From: Gymnorhina tibicen
Lineage: Eukaryota > Chordata > Aves > Passeriformes > Artamidae
DNA: 64,000 nt
Assembly: GCA_013399875.1 (NCBI GenBank)
Contig: VXAZ01003257.1
Coordinates: forward strand, 124,210 to 188,209
Reading direction: 5' to 3'
In this document: positions 26,848 to 39,436 of the stretch, piece after piece
Layout of the letters: the number at the start of each line of letters is the position of its first letter
Position numbering within the stretch: position 1 is the first letter of the stretch
Notes under the pieces: generated by a model
Seen by the model: only the letters and a program-made list of their open reading frames with translations
What the model was told of the DNA's origin: nothing
Database searches by the model: none
Translations under genes and position numbers: made by a program

Positions 26848-28340
26848 GAAAACTGGTAACAATGGATGAGGAGAGGGCTGAGAAGTCCTGAGGGAACTTG
26901 CTTCTGTGGTTGTTAAACCACTCTCACTGATATTTAAAAAGTCAAGGCAGTCAGATGAAGTCACAGGTGACTGCAAAAAGGTAAATGTACCCATTTTTGA
27001 AAAGGGTAGAAATGAGGACCCTGGGAACTACTGACCTGTCAGCCACACATCTGTGCCTGGGAAGATCATGGAAGAGATCCTCCTAGAAGCTGTGCTAAGG
27101 CTCATGGAGAACAGGGAGGTGATGAGATATAACCAGCATAGCTTCACAAAGGGCAAGTCTTGCTTCACCAAACTAGTGGTCTTCTCTGATGGAGTGATTA
27201 CATGGGTCAAGAGTGACAAGGGAAGGGCCACAGATGTCATTTATTTGGAAATCTGTAAAGCTTTTGACACGGTCCCTCACAACATCTTTCTTTCTAAATT
27301 GGAGAAAGATGGATTAGATGGGTAGACTGTTCAGTGGATAAGGAATTGATTGGACAATCACATCCAAAGGTGGTGGTCAACAGCTCCCAGTGGACATCAG
27401 TCATAAATTGTGTCCTTTTAGGATCTGTATCTGGACCAGCATTGTTTAATGTCTTCATCAATGACAAAGGGATTGAGTGTAGCCTCAGCAAATTTGCAGA
27501 TGACCCCAAGCCGAGTGGTGTGGTTGACACATCTGGAGGGTGGCATGCCATCCAGAGGGACCTGGACATGCCCGAGAAGGGTGCCCAAGGAAATCTTATG
27601 CAATTTAACAAGCCCAAGTGCAAGGTGCTCCACCTGGGTCAGCACAACCCCCAGGTATCAACACAGGCCACATACAGACCAAAAGTCCTGCCAAGAGGGA
27701 CTTGGGGGTGCTGGTGGCTGGACATGACCCAGCCATGTGCACTCACAGCCCAGAAAGCCAAACGTGTCCTGGGCTGCATCCAAAGCACCGTGGGCAGCAG
27801 GGCAAGGGAGGGGATTCTGCCCCTCTGCTCTGCTCTGGTGGGACCCCACCTGGAACACTGCATCCAGCTCTGGGGTCCCAGCACAGGAAGGATATCGACC
27901 TCTTGGAATGACTCGAGAGGAGGCCACCAAGATGATTAGAGGCACGAAGCACCTCTCCTACGAAGAACGGCCAAAAGAATTGGGGTTGTTCAACCTGGAG
28001 AAGAGAAGGCTTTGGGGTGACCTAGTTGCAGCCTTCCAGTAGCTGAAGAGAGCCTACAAAAAAGATGGAGAGGGACTTCTTACAAGGGCATGTAGTGACA
28101 GCATAAGGGGGAACAGCTTCAAACTGAGAGAGAGTAATTTTAGATTAGATATTAGGAAGAAATTCTTTACTATGAGTGGTGAAGCAGTGGTACAGGTTGC
28201 CCAGAGAATTTGTAGGTGCCCCATCTCTCTAAGTGTTCAAGGCCAGGTTGAATGAGGTTTTAAGCAACCTGGTCTAGTGGAAGGTGCCCCTGCCCATGGC
28301 AGGGGGATTGGAGCTAGATGCTCTTTAAGATGCCAGGACT
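26848..28340 (+). mobile_element. CR1 LINE, 5'-truncated copy with most of the reverse-transcriptase domain
   Basis: The longest CR1 copy in the window, about 1.5 kb. Conceptual pieces in order: [19 protein letters not shown] and TKGKSC (27053-27190), [13 protein letters not shown] (about 27250-27290), GPALFNVFIND (27432-27464), SKFADDPKPSG with an intact F-A-D-D catalytic motif (about 27484-27520), and KPKCKVLHLGQ (27610-27645). The thumb and 3' part follow, with [19 protein letters not shown] in another frame. The frame shifts near 27.3, 27.65 and 27.9 kb and stops show it is dead. The 3' untranslated part runs to about 28340 (aacctggtctagtggaaggtg, ggagctagatgctcttta), but the terminal ATTCTATG motif is lost. 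An internal deletion near 26.88 kb is suggested by the joining of ggagagggctgag to tcctgagggaactt. It is antisense to SGCZ. Confidence 0.93.
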
Positions 28341-31300
28341 GAGAACTTCAGCATTACTGCAAAGGTATCCACATCTATTTTACCAGCTCCTAAGCAAGAA
28401 GTTCAGTCCAAACTTGTCTGTGCAGCATTTTTTTCATGAAAGCAACTTCTGTGGTGTTATTGAGAAAATTTAATTTTGACTGTCCAGTTAGAAGAATGAG
28501 ATAACTTTCCACGTGATCTGGCTTTAAAAGAACAGAAGTTAATTTTTAACTGTTTTAGTTATGGAACCATGACTTACACCTCCTTTCCATACTCGCTGCA
28601 GATAGTCACAGTCTTCTTTTCAGGGCCACCGGTACTTGCATCCCAGATGTCTCCTATCTTCTCATAAGAAAGGATCCATCTCATTATTTCTTATAATTTT
28701 TTCTTCTTGATCATTAAGCTCCCTAGGTGATAATGCACTATAAAACCTCTTTTTCCTCCTCTCTTTACTACACACCATTCCTGATTCTATGATTAGGGCT
28801 GCTTTGAATTTCCCAGGGCAAATGACATCTGCTGGCAACTTGCCTTCCCACCTGTGGGAGGAGAGTGTGGTTTTCTCATATTGAAAGACAACCATAAAAT
28901 TCTCCATTAACAAACATTGCTGATATAAAAAGGAATGAAGATGTTTCATACCTATTTGGTTGGTACAGCCTCCTCAATTTTTGAATAGGTAGGCAAACAG
29001 CTAATAAGTAAGTCAGAAAAGTCTTTGCCTTCCAATCCTCCAGGCAGAACCATGAAAAGATCTTAATCTGATTTATTATTTTTCAAGAAAGTATGCATTT
29101 TTTATCACCATAGGGTATGAAGAATCAATAGAAAATGCTACATTGTCTTGAACACAACAAGTAGAAGAGAGTATTTTAAGATTAAAAACCCCAAATATCT
29201 CCTACATATCATGTATTCACCCTTAATCCTGACATATCAACATCCAGAAAGTGACCTTGAAAAGTATTATCTCAGGTTTTGCTGTTCAATATTCTTTAAC
29301 CTTGCAAAATATTAAATAAGTAGCTTTGACATTAGTATGACACAAACTTGGCCAATATGTAGGCTCAGAATTTGTTTCATGTCTCCTCTAAAACTTGTTA
29401 TCTTTGGAAAGGAGATATTCATCCCCACCTTTATTGTAGGACATATCTTGGTGGTTCAATAAATTGCCTTTCTGTTAAGAAATTTGCCTTGAGACTTGCC
29501 AATCACAGACTAAAACAAGTCACCAGACTTGTTCTGAAGGTCAAAATTGAGGAAATAAAATTCTGTAGAAAGGATTATGGTTCAGGGAAGGATGTGGCAC
29601 ATGTCCCTTCAGGGAAGCGTATTATTTCCCAGTGGGAACTGCACTATTGTCAACTTTGCCATTGAGATAATTGCCACCTTTTAATAGCACAGATCTTTTC
29701 CAAAGGATGTAATTAACAATCTGACTTTCATTTCAACTCTGTAGCTATTCAGAATTTATTTCTATTTCAGTAACCGGGTAATTTTTCCAGACCAAACACT
29801 TTTCACTGCAGATTTTAAAATATTGAAGAAAACTTCTCTCCAGTGACAAAGGCTACGTCAAACAGAGTTCCATGACTGCAGTTTTTCACAGATAACAACA
29901 TGAGAAATGCCATGGACCTGGATCACTTTTGCAATCTGCAGAATTAATCAGTAGAGTCCTAAAGACTGAATTCCTTTTAAATTCAAGATCACAGAACAAT
30001 ATGAGAAATTAAAAACGTTTGTATTTCCTTAGCAACAGTGTTAAACTGCTAAAAAGAGGTCATTCTGGCTTGCGTTAATGTTTGAGTATTTCTCATGCTT
30101 CTGCATAAGCAAAGAGTGCACATGGCACACCAAAAAATTAAGAATGCTTTCTGCTTTTTTTCTTCATTACTAGCACGACAGTAGTTTTAATATTTTATGT
30201 TGAGCTTCAGGCAGCTAGTCAAGCTCTCCTAAATGTAAAGAGATCAAACAGTTCCAGGAAATTCTGTATCAGAATTTCACGGTAATTGTCAGTACAAACT
30301 GTTTTACTTAACTTTCAATTGCAATCTTATTAATATTATTCTATAAACATATTAAAATTTCTGTAAAATATTTCCAGTGCACCTTAGTTATTTGCAGTGA
30401 AACTTTAGATTCTAATTTGTTTTTCTCCACATTTATCCTAAGACGCAGCTAAAAAAGTTCTGGTCTGTGTTTTCAGCTCTGGCTTTTGAACAAAGGTAAT
30501 AAAATTTAAACTTTGTTAGTACATCTCATAGAACGGTTCCTGTAAAGCATAAAGCCTTTGGTTTAGAACTTTCAAAGTGTTTCAACATATGAAAATTATG
30601 TCAAAGTTGTCCAAATATACTCTAAAAGTATATGTAACATTTTTAAAACAAATTTTTAAAAAATTAACAGTGAACTTTTTAAGGCAATTCTTGAGGACTC
30701 TAAGAAACTTGTCTAACAATTTCTTTCTGCCTTGGATTTTTTCAGCCCTTCCAGGATTCTGGAGCTTTATGCACATTGAAAACCACTGTGACTTTAAATA
30801 TTTACCCTTAAACTCAGTCCTGCAATTCAAATAAAATTAAGAAAATTTGTCATAAGAATGTAGTTTATATTGAACTAAGCAAAGACACTGTGCAGTTACT
30901 AATTAACATTTTAATAAATATTAACACTTATAAAATTCCTACACTTAGTATTATAATTAAATCAATATATCTTCCTATTTGATTCTAAGTGGCAATGAAA
31001 ATAATTTACTAGTTCATCATGTACTCAGGTTTAATTTTGTTAAGCTCCTTTTAGCACTAAAACAAACAAACACATCTATCAGCTGATCTATATTTTCAGA
31101 GCTAATTATACCAAGTTTCCTCAGACAAAATCTTGCCTGTGAGTAACAAACTTTAATGGCGTTTTTGGTGTAGGGAAGTGCCTTAGTGACTCCTTTCAAC
31201 AAAGATTACTGATGCAAATAACCAGTCATTCTTCAGAATTTTAAGGACAATGTATACTTAAAGGAATGTGCTATAGAGATAATAACAAAGATTGGAGAAG

Positions 31301-33035
31301 TCCTCAGAAGTTTAAAGATAATTAAAAACATATACGGAACATCTCCTTGCACTGCTTTCAGTGTTGGAAGACTGAATTTTCAGATTCTTCCAGACTAAAT
31401 AAGAATAATGAAAGAAATAGTGGTTTACCTTCTCTCAGTATACAGTTTTGTGTTATCATTTCCTTCTCGGCAAAGAAAAAGCATTCATCCCATCACTCAA
31501 ATGAGCTGGCTTACCAAAGAATGTAAATAGACAATAGCAAAAAGTAGACTTTAGACTGTTTATTAAGACAGTTTAAAAACATAGCTCAACTAAAACCATT
31601 GAACTGATACATGTAAGAGGGAAGTTCTGCAGTAGTGGACAGGATTGACCAACTTGTAGTAGCAAAGAGCAGAGACTTCTTAAACTGTGTTTGAGCATAG
31701 AGACATATTTCTCTGCCAAAGGACCTAATGTGTAACTGTGCTGTACTCTTCCAATATTCACATAATTTCTGTCCAAATGATTTATGGCCAAGTGAGAGAA
31801 ACTACATCAGAGCTTTTGCAGAATGTGACCACGCATTTGTTGTCACATTCATTAAGGATTTAAATCAGCTTCAGACAGCAAGTATTTAAAGTTGAAGAGA
31901 CCAACAAGAATTGATTTGAAGGGTTTTAGTTTCCCTTCAGATAAAAATATACAACATTAATTTAAGCCAGTGATAATTCCTTGCTTTTATATAGGGTTGA
32001 GGTTTATAGCCAAAACCTTATAGACTCTAAAACAACCAATCTTGTTCAAAAATAAATTTTAACTAATGAACTGCAATGACTTTTGTGCTACCTAAACAGC
32101 AGCACATTCTTTACAAGACAAACTGTCCCATCAGTCAAACTGAGTCCTCTGGGACTTTAATATGTTTGTAAATGCCCTTAACTGGTAACTGACTGTGTCA
32201 TGATTCCTGCCCTGAAGAGGATATTTTCTTTTGTTTTTAATTTATCCATTTTGTCATGGGGATTATGCAGATGATTGGCACCCTGAGTACAGGAGATTGC
32301 CAGCCAAAAAAGTGGAAAGTCATTTCATGTTAAGTTTTGTAACTAATTCTTGCTCTACTGTTAAATATTCTTCCCTGTAAAAAAATTATGAAACATCTCT
32401 TTGAAGAACTGGTTTGCCATCACTGGCAAACTTAAAACCTTTAAAAGAGAATCTTAGCTAACTTATGCAGTATTTCAATACAGTATTTAATTGTTTTTCT
32501 CCTTTAATCATTACTGCTCTTCCATTTGTCAATGCCATGGGTGTGGAGAAGCAAGGTTAAGTGCATTATTTCAAGAATACAAGAAAATATTATCTGATTA
32601 AATGTCAATCTCAAAAAAAAAGTCAGCTAATATTAGATGTATTTGCAGTAACCTATAACCTTTAGATAAGAAAATCTGAATTATTAAATTTTCATCATCT
32701 GAAAATGCTATATTTATATTTTGAATTTATTAATGTTTAACCCAGGGTGGTAATTTTTCAGCAAATAATGGAACATATTCTTGTATATATAGATGATATA
32801 ATGGATGAATCAACTTGCACCAGGATACCTTTAAATGAAATAATGAATGTATAGCCATGCACGTATCTTGAAAATTGTTTTGGTTCCTCTAATAATCTGG
32901 CAATAAATCTACATTACATACTCCAATATCAGCTTGATACCGTGAAAAAATTATTTTCTCTTCATTTCTCTTGTTCAATAACTTCATTTCATTAAAAATC
33001 AAATTTGATCAAACATTTTTGAATTTTTATTTCAG
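28341..33035. other. Intron stretch without recognised features
   Basis: AT-rich DNA between two CR1 copies. Frames at 28662-28949 (minus) and 29372-29665 (plus) are just under 100 codons, have no motif I recognise and show no splice context. I see no repeat with a clear family. Confidence 0.6.
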
Positions 33036-33286
33036 TTGGCGAAGCTGACCGAAATAAACTGCCATGACTGAAGGAAAGATCGGTGTGAGATGGAGCTGTA
33101 CAGGGACTCCCCAAGGTTCAGGAGCCTCATCATGACCCTTGGTATCCAACCAGGCAAGGAGGGCCAGTGCTGTGAACAGCTAAGGGAGATTTAAGTGTCT
33201 CCAGGCTAGGCAAGCAAGCCGGCACCCAGCAAACAGGAGCAGGCAAACAGGGGTGTGGCACATCGGTAAGGGCGTGGCACAGCAGT
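33036..33286 (+). mobile_element. GC-richer segment fused to the CR1 copy, possibly CR1 5' UTR or another repeat
   Basis: The base composition rises sharply at about 33036, before the recognisable CR1 reverse-transcriptase begins. The text includes ggggtgtggcacatcgg and agggcgtggcacagcag, i.e. two near-copies of GTGGCACA(T/G)C. I recall similar GC-rich GTGGCA-type runs from avian CR1 5' untranslated regions but cannot verify that. If correct, the copy is internally deleted, joining the 5' UTR directly to the second half of ORF2. Otherwise this is a separate older repeat into which CR1 inserted. Confidence 0.35.
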
Positions 33287-34232
33287 TTGCATGGCAGTTC
33301 ATCCTTCTGTGGCCCTGTGCTCTTCAACGTCTTCATAAATGACTTGGACACAGGACTTGATTGGATTCTAAACCAGTTTGCAGGCAACACAAAACTGGGA
33401 GAAGCTGTTGACTGCCTTGAGGGCAGAGAGGCCCTGCAGAGACCTCGACAAATTAGAGAACTGGGCAGTCACCAACCATATGAAGCTCAACAAAGACAGG
33501 ATCCTGCACCTGGGATGAGTAATCCTGGATGTACGGACAGGCTGGGGAATGAGATGCTGGAGAACAGAGCTGTGAAAAGAGACCTGGGGGTTCTGGTCGA
33601 TGGCATGCTGAACATGAATCAGCAGAGCCCTGGCAGCCATGTCCTGGGGTCCCTCAGGCACAGCATCGCCAGCCAGGCAAGGGAGGGGATTGCTCTCTCT
33701 GCTCTGCACTGGGATGGCCTCACCTCGAGTGCTTTGTGTAGTTTTGGGGGCCACAATATAAGGAAGACATTAAGCTATTGGAGAGAGTCCAAAGGAGGCC
33801 ATGAGGATGGTGAAGGGCTTGGAGGAGAAGCTATATGAGGAGAAGCTGAGGTTATTCATTCTGTTCAGCCTGGAGGAGACTGAGGGGAGATATTCCTTCA
33901 ATTTCCTCTTGAGGAAAAGAGGAGGGACAGGCACTGATCTCTTCTCTGTGGTAACCAGTGACAGGACCTGGGGGAATGGCCTGAAGTTGTGTCAGGGAAG
34001 GTTTAGGTTGGATATCAGAAAAAGGTTTTTCACCCAGAGGGTGTTTGGGCACTGGAACAAGCTCCTCAGGGAAGTGGTCACAACACCAAGCCTGACAGAA
34101 TTCAAGAAGCATTTAGAAAATACTTTTGGACACATGGTGTGAATCCTGGGGATGGTCCTGTGCAGGATCAGGAGTTGGACTCAATGATCCCTGTGGGTCC
34201 CTTCCAACTCAGCATATTCTGTCATTCTGTGA
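33287..34232 (+). mobile_element. CR1 LINE, distal reverse-transcriptase and 3' UTR copy
   Basis: Seen: GPVLFNVFINDLDTGLDW then LNQFAGNTKLGEAVD, where the catalytic FADD box has become FAGN. Then RDLGVLVDGMLNMNQ, LGSLRHSIASQAREGI, and a C-terminal piece in another frame with KRFFTQRVFGHWNKLLREV. The 3' end is complete: ggagttggactcaatgatcc, tgggtcccttccaactcagc, then attctgtcattctgtgatt, the CR1 terminal repeat. The copy is inactive because of frame changes and the lost aspartates. It is antisense to SGCZ. The preceding 250 bp (33036-33286) may belong to the same element and is listed separately. Confidence 0.93.
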
Positions 34233-36183
34233 TTAATAGGGCTAACAATTATGAAATGCAATGCTTTCATCTTTCTATAATAATAAATCAACCAAAAAGT
34301 AGAACTATACATCAAATGGGGGAAATCACACCAGAATTAGTTTTACTTCATTATACTAATATTAGCTAGTGGATTTTTTTTCAACCAATAAAATTATAAA
34401 AGCCATGATGAAACACAGTTGCATTTCCCAATTTCCTGAGCTTGAATTTCATCAATTTTTTTCCTGCACAGCCATCAGCAAATAGACCTATGTCAGCTAA
34501 AGGCTGTGAATGCTAGCCATCTATCAGTTTCTTTTTTGAGACTCTAGCGTAAAACAGTATTTTAACAGTGTGCTCTTTCTAGGTCAGCACTTCTGAAGTG
34601 TCAAAGATCCTGAGGGAAAAGGAAGAATTCTAGTTGGGAAAAAAGCTACCCTGAGTCAGCGTCTGTGTAGTTTATAGTGTGAAAAGCTCAGGCAAAATTT
34701 TTATAAGAGAATGCAAAAGGCAAGGAAAAATGTAGCCATAACCTATATTACCATCCATACTTTTATGTCTCATAAGTTATACTAAAGGAATTATAGCAAT
34801 AGAAGAACACTAGTCCAAATTTATATAAAGGCAAATGGAGATTGTCAAAATCTATTATATTCCCACTGTGTCACAGGGACAGATTTCTATACTAGTTTCA
34901 TTTTAATACAAAATCAAGAAGGAGACATTCAGTTTCATTACCTTTATCTGGACATATTTTTTATATGCCAAATTAGTAAAAAATATTGAGTATCCCTTTC
35001 AAAATCAGGAAGACTTGCTATTTTCAAAATAGCATTTTTCCAACAAAATAGAAAATTTTCAAATATAAATTCCCAGCAGTAAAAATAAAAAACAAATTAA
35101 TAAAAAGCAAGTTAATAAAACACTCTTCCATATAATTGTCCTCCGTGTTGCTTTGATATGATGATCCTTTTAAATGCCCTAGTTAATTCCTCTACAAGCA
35201 GTCAGGGACAGAGTTACAGCTTTTAAACTTGCTTTCCTTTGGGGGTACAACTCCTTTTTATGTCATGTGTACACAATAAGGCAGGTGCTCTACCTGACAG
35301 GCCTCATAGCCCTGGCTCCCTTTCCAAGGAATCGTTAAAAGCAACCGCTTCTTCCCTTGCTCAGGCAACTGGATTTCCTTACTGCTGAAGGGTAAGGAGG
35401 CACAGATGCAGTTCATCTGACTTTTGTGCCAGGGTGAAGTCAAGAACAGAGAAGACCAAAGCCCAAGGCCTGGCAAGTACTCCGAGTACCACAAACATTT
35501 CTCCATCATCTTTTTCTCCTGACAAGCTAAGCTGCAAGGTTGCACCACGTTTCAAGGACAGGTTCTCAAATTTGTTCCAGATTCCCATGGAATTTCTTCC
35601 CAATCTGACTCCACTGGAAGCATATGATTTATAAAATTTGGTATCTTTTCCACAGGGGCTCTAAAAAGACTACGTATGTCAAATAATCTGTCCATTTTTA
35701 CACCCTTAATCATTCTTTCATGAGACTAAGCTACCAATTCCTATTAGGTGGACAAAAATCGTGCCAAAAAACTTCTTGAGTAAAGTACTTCATGGTCTTG
35801 GAAGTCCCCTTTTACTTAGCCAAAAAATGACTTACTGTCTAAGATGATTTTCTCTAGTTCAGTTTTTAAAACAATGTTCAATACTCCCAGTTCAGTATTA
35901 ACACTTTAGAAATCTTATTCTAATTAAGGGTAAGGAAAGAAAAATTAATTCATTCACCAGATGAAGTTCACAGCAAGAGAGTCAGAACAGACTATGGAAT
36001 CTCAAATGCTATCCACAACATAAATATATTTCCCAGGGTTTTTTTGCTTTTTAGTTTTTTACACAGAAGATTGAACTTTTTTGTTTCCCCATGCTTTGCA
36101 CCTTTCAGACATAATTTTCATGGCTTTTCACTATCTGAGGTGCTACACTCAAAAGAATCCACTCCCAGTATTGTCAGGACCTA
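34233..36183. other. Intron stretch without recognised features
   Basis: Mostly AT-rich. A moderately GC-richer patch at about 35260-35610 carries overlapping short frames on both strands but no identifiable motif or boundary. Confidence 0.6.
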
Positions 36184-36189
36184 ACACAG
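36184..36189. repeat. Target-site duplication, left copy (ACACAG)
   Basis: Six bases directly before the TGTTGC start of the LTR. They are identical to 36867-36872. Confidence 0.8.
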
Positions 36190-36556
36190 TGTTGCTGTGG
36201 CTCAGCCCACTTTGCGGCTGGACAACATGCAGTGGGTGGATTTCCCCGTCTATGACTCCAACCCGGGGGGCGGGTCGGGGGAGTAGAGCCGCCACCATCT
36301 GGGTGTCGCCCCTGCGACATCTCCTCCCTCCTTTCCAGACCCTTCTTTTGTTCCCCATTTTCTATTAGTTGCCTGTCATGTTTATTCATTACCTTCATTG
36401 CATATGCATTCTGGTCTGGAAAGTTCTTTTCTCTTCGGTTGCTGATTGGTTTCTGTTTGTAAGTCCCTCCTTTGTATTCCCCTGATTTGTTATCTGTCAT
36501 TCCCCATCAATTCCCTAGTGGTTTGTACCCCTTGTTCCTCCCCTTTTTGGTACCCC

Positions 36557-36564
36557 TTAAAAAG
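36557..36564 (+). promoter_or_regulatory. TATA-like element of the LTR promoter
   Basis: TTAAAAAG lies in ccccttaaaaagggggc, about 90 bp before the polyadenylation signal, the usual spacing for a short R region. Whether the promoter is still active cannot be judged from sequence. Confidence 0.5.
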
Positions 36565-36651
36565 GGGGCTTCGGGCCCCGCCTCTCGCCTTATTTCTTGT
36601 CTCTAGCCCTTCAAGGAGTTCGCCTGTTACCTTGTTTCTCCCTCGCGGGAC

Positions 36652-36657
36652 AATAAA
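36652..36657 (+). other. Polyadenylation signal of the LTR (AATAAA)
   Basis: AATAAA in gggacaataaagttgg, downstream of the TATA-like element. It acts only on plus-strand transcripts, so it would not be expected to truncate SGCZ, which is on the minus strand. Confidence 0.65.
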
Positions 36658-36866
36658 GTTGGAACTTAGAGCACAAGAAAGAGGTCCCTCAGCCCTTTAT
36701 CGCCTCTCAGTTGCTCGGCAACAGCGGTGCTGCAGCCTGCCTGCTTGTGGGTCTCCTGCAGGGAGCCAACAGCTGCTGACAGGGCAGGTGCTTTCTCTCC
36801 CGTCGACCGGGACACCGGACCTTGTCGCCTGCCGTGGCCTCCGGGCGGCCAGTGGCCAAAGCGACA

Positions 36867-36872
36867 ACACAG
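36867..36872. repeat. Target-site duplication, right copy (ACACAG)
   Basis: Six bases directly after the GCGACA end of the LTR. They are identical to 36184-36189. The match supports a single insertion without later rearrangement at the ends. Confidence 0.8.
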
Positions 36873-39367
36873 ATTTTAGTAGATACTAATGCAACAGGCT
36901 GAATCTGAGATAATTTTGAAACAGATTTCTACATGAAAGGACGATTGATATTTATCCGTGTGGGCAATTTACCTTCTCCTTTAAAACTGTCTTGCATCAA
37001 CAGTTTCAGCCTTTGCTTCAGCTTTCTAAGATGCAATAAATACCATAGCCACCTTTTAATGTTGAAATATATCTTTTATTGTGTCATATCTTCTTTTCCC
37101 TAGTGTATTGTATAATATATCTACTAGTTATCTTTTATTAATATAGATTCATTTGGAGTCATTCAATTCTACCATGTTACTAGTGATTCATGGTATCTGG
37201 AGGCTCTTCTAAAGCCCGAAGTGATAGGACTGATTGAATTAGGGATAAACTTTCTTCAAGTGTTGTAGGAGAATTATAAACACAACAGAAATTTCACAGA
37301 ATTTAAAAGCAAAATCAAGTTCTGCACAGTGTGATTAATTTTGAGGTTCCCCTCCAGAATATGTAAGTTATCAGTTTCTTAGTGTTAATTACAATGGATT
37401 ACTAAAGTTTAATTTAATTTTCGATTTTAGATTGTTTGAATGACAAGTTCAGTCACAAGTGGTAGACTGCTAATAGCAAAAAGTGGTTTTGAAAGCCTTT
37501 CATTCAGTTTTTTGACATAGATTAGATCACAATGTACTTTATTATCTCTAGAAGTGGAAGAAGAAATGCTGGATTTGCTTTGCTGTTGTTAGGGAATAAA
37601 GGCACTCACATCAGTCAGTCATTAGTCGAATTTCTGATGTAGATGCTTTACCAATCAAAGGTTCTTTTGTGCTCAAGTATTACACAGGAATTCTAGGAGA
37701 TGTAAATAGCTAATAACAGTTGTAGAAAGAGAGGTGCTAGAGTTGATGGAAGTTTCTTTATGCTGCTTCAGATACAGTGGCCTTGTGTGTACACAGGGTT
37801 TGCTGTGCCAGTTATTTCTGATGGTCTCTGCTTACTACAAAATGGCATTTCAGTATCTGTATGTGGCAATGATATATCTGTGCTGTCTATACTTTGCTCC
37901 CACGTAAAATGAGGAAATATTTTTCGATATAAAACTGCAATTACAAGATAGATGGTAAAATCTGAATCTTTGGAACCTTCCGAAACAAAGTAAAGCAAAA
38001 AAGAAAAAACAGCAGTATTTTTCTAAGCAATCTTTTCCATTTTGTCACAATAGTATCAAAGAACCAAAGCCTAGTGCTCTCACACTGCTGGTGAGAAACT
38101 TGGTGAAACTTGTTTAGTTGAACTGTGTGCTGGATCTCTGTGACTCTCCCATACCACTAACTGATTTTTGGAAAAGGCTGGAATTTACAATATAAATAGG
38201 TGTTCTGTATCATTTACTTCCTGAAAACATTAAATTACCTTAAACTTCTTCATTCTCTAGTTCAGAAAAGTGGCAATATAGTTTTTAGTTTATTACTGAG
38301 ATAAAAAAACCTATACAGGTTTGTTTTAAATAATAATAAGTAAAAATTAGCAAGGAATACTGGTTTATCATTAGGAACCAATCTGTGAAACAGTGACTTG
38401 GGGGGAAGAAACCTAGATTTATAAATATTTTAAACAACAAAAGAGTTAAAACTGCAACCAAATATTAACTCAGTGAATGGACAACACTACAGCAAATTAG
38501 CCAATGACCATATTTCAACTCATTTACAACTTTCAGGCAACAATAGGGAGAGAATAAATATTTGTGCTTAAAACAGAGGAGTCTTGCATTTGAGAAAAAT
38601 GGCAGGGTGAATAAGGCTATAGACACACATACACGGATTTCAGTGAAATCAAGACAAATCTCAGAATTTCTGGCACCTTCTTCCATAGCCTTTTTGGCCA
38701 CACCTATGCTGCCTTTAAGAGTCATTCCAACAAGGGCACATAAAAACGTCCATCTATTCTGTCAATGTTTCAGGCTCTTACAGTTCCCATAGGCTTCACA
38801 GTGCAAAGGACCCCCTTTGGACCTCTCTGAGGCAAGCTCTTCCTCCATTTGTCTAGCTGCATGTAAAACATCGTGGTCAAATATAAAGAACTCTGCCTCA
38901 CTCCTGGCATAATGAATACTGTTTACAATTGCTGGCATTTTGCAAAGCGTCAGGGCTTGCAGAAATGTCTCTGGATTATTAAAATCATTTCACTAAGAGT
39001 GATATAACAAAGAATTATGTTTCACACCAGTGTCCCTGAGCGGACACTGCTTTACCTGCTCTGTATACCTACTAGCACATAGATTTCAAAAGGTTAAGAC
39101 AAAATTGCATGATAAAATGGCAATACATATTTGTTCTAATTGCTACATTATAGTAGAAAAATAATTTAGCCAGCATATCACTTTCAAGTATTCTCTCTCA
39201 AAATGAAGCCAGCCTTTGTCGCAAGGTCAGCTGTTTGTTCTTTAAAGTTACAAACTTTGGATGTGTGCAAACCTGAATTTCATCATGAGTCTGAGTCTTT
39301 TAGAAGAGTAAGATGAGTTGATCTGTCAAACACAGAAAGCAAAAATAATACTGAATGCTTCAACTCA
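36873..39367. other. Intron stretch without recognised features
   Basis: AT-rich sequence between the solo LTR and a CR1 tail. Nothing is recognised. Confidence 0.6.
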
Positions 39368-39436
39368 TGGCAGCAGGGTTGGGACCAGATGATTTTTATG
39401 GTCTTCTCCAACCCTTAACCTTCTGTGATTCTATGA
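39368..39436 (+). mobile_element. CR1 LINE 3' tail fragment
   Basis: The sequence tggcagcagggttgggaccag, gatgatttttatggtc, tccaacccttaacc and ctgtgattctatgaa is the last 70 bp of CR1, ending in the TGATTCTATGA motif. It is severely 5'-truncated and antisense to SGCZ. Confidence 0.88.

Larger units (their letters stand above)
36190..36866 (+). mobile_element. Solo LTR of an endogenous retrovirus, probably class II (ERVK-like)
   Basis: A 677-bp block much richer in G and C than its surroundings starts TGTTGC and ends GCGACA, imperfect inverted termini with the canonical TG...CA ends. It is flanked on both sides by the same 6 bases, ACACAG, a target-site duplication length typical of beta-like (ERVK) retroviruses. 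Inside are a TATA-like TTAAAAAG at 36557 and an AATAAA at 36652 in the order and spacing of U3-R-U5, which sets the plus orientation, antisense to SGCZ. No gag, pol or env sequence adjoins it, so the internal part was lost, most simply by recombination between the two LTRs. The long open frame across it (36446-36889) has no retroviral protein similarity that I can see. Confidence 0.88.

Noticed and set aside
27294..27952. Several overlapping minus-strand and alternative plus-strand frames of 69-109 codons.
   Set aside because: They are shadows of the CR1 reverse-transcriptase frame.
36446..36889. A 147-codon plus-strand frame.
   Set aside because: It lies across the solo LTR, beginning in U3 and running past the LTR end. 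It shows no retroviral protein motif.
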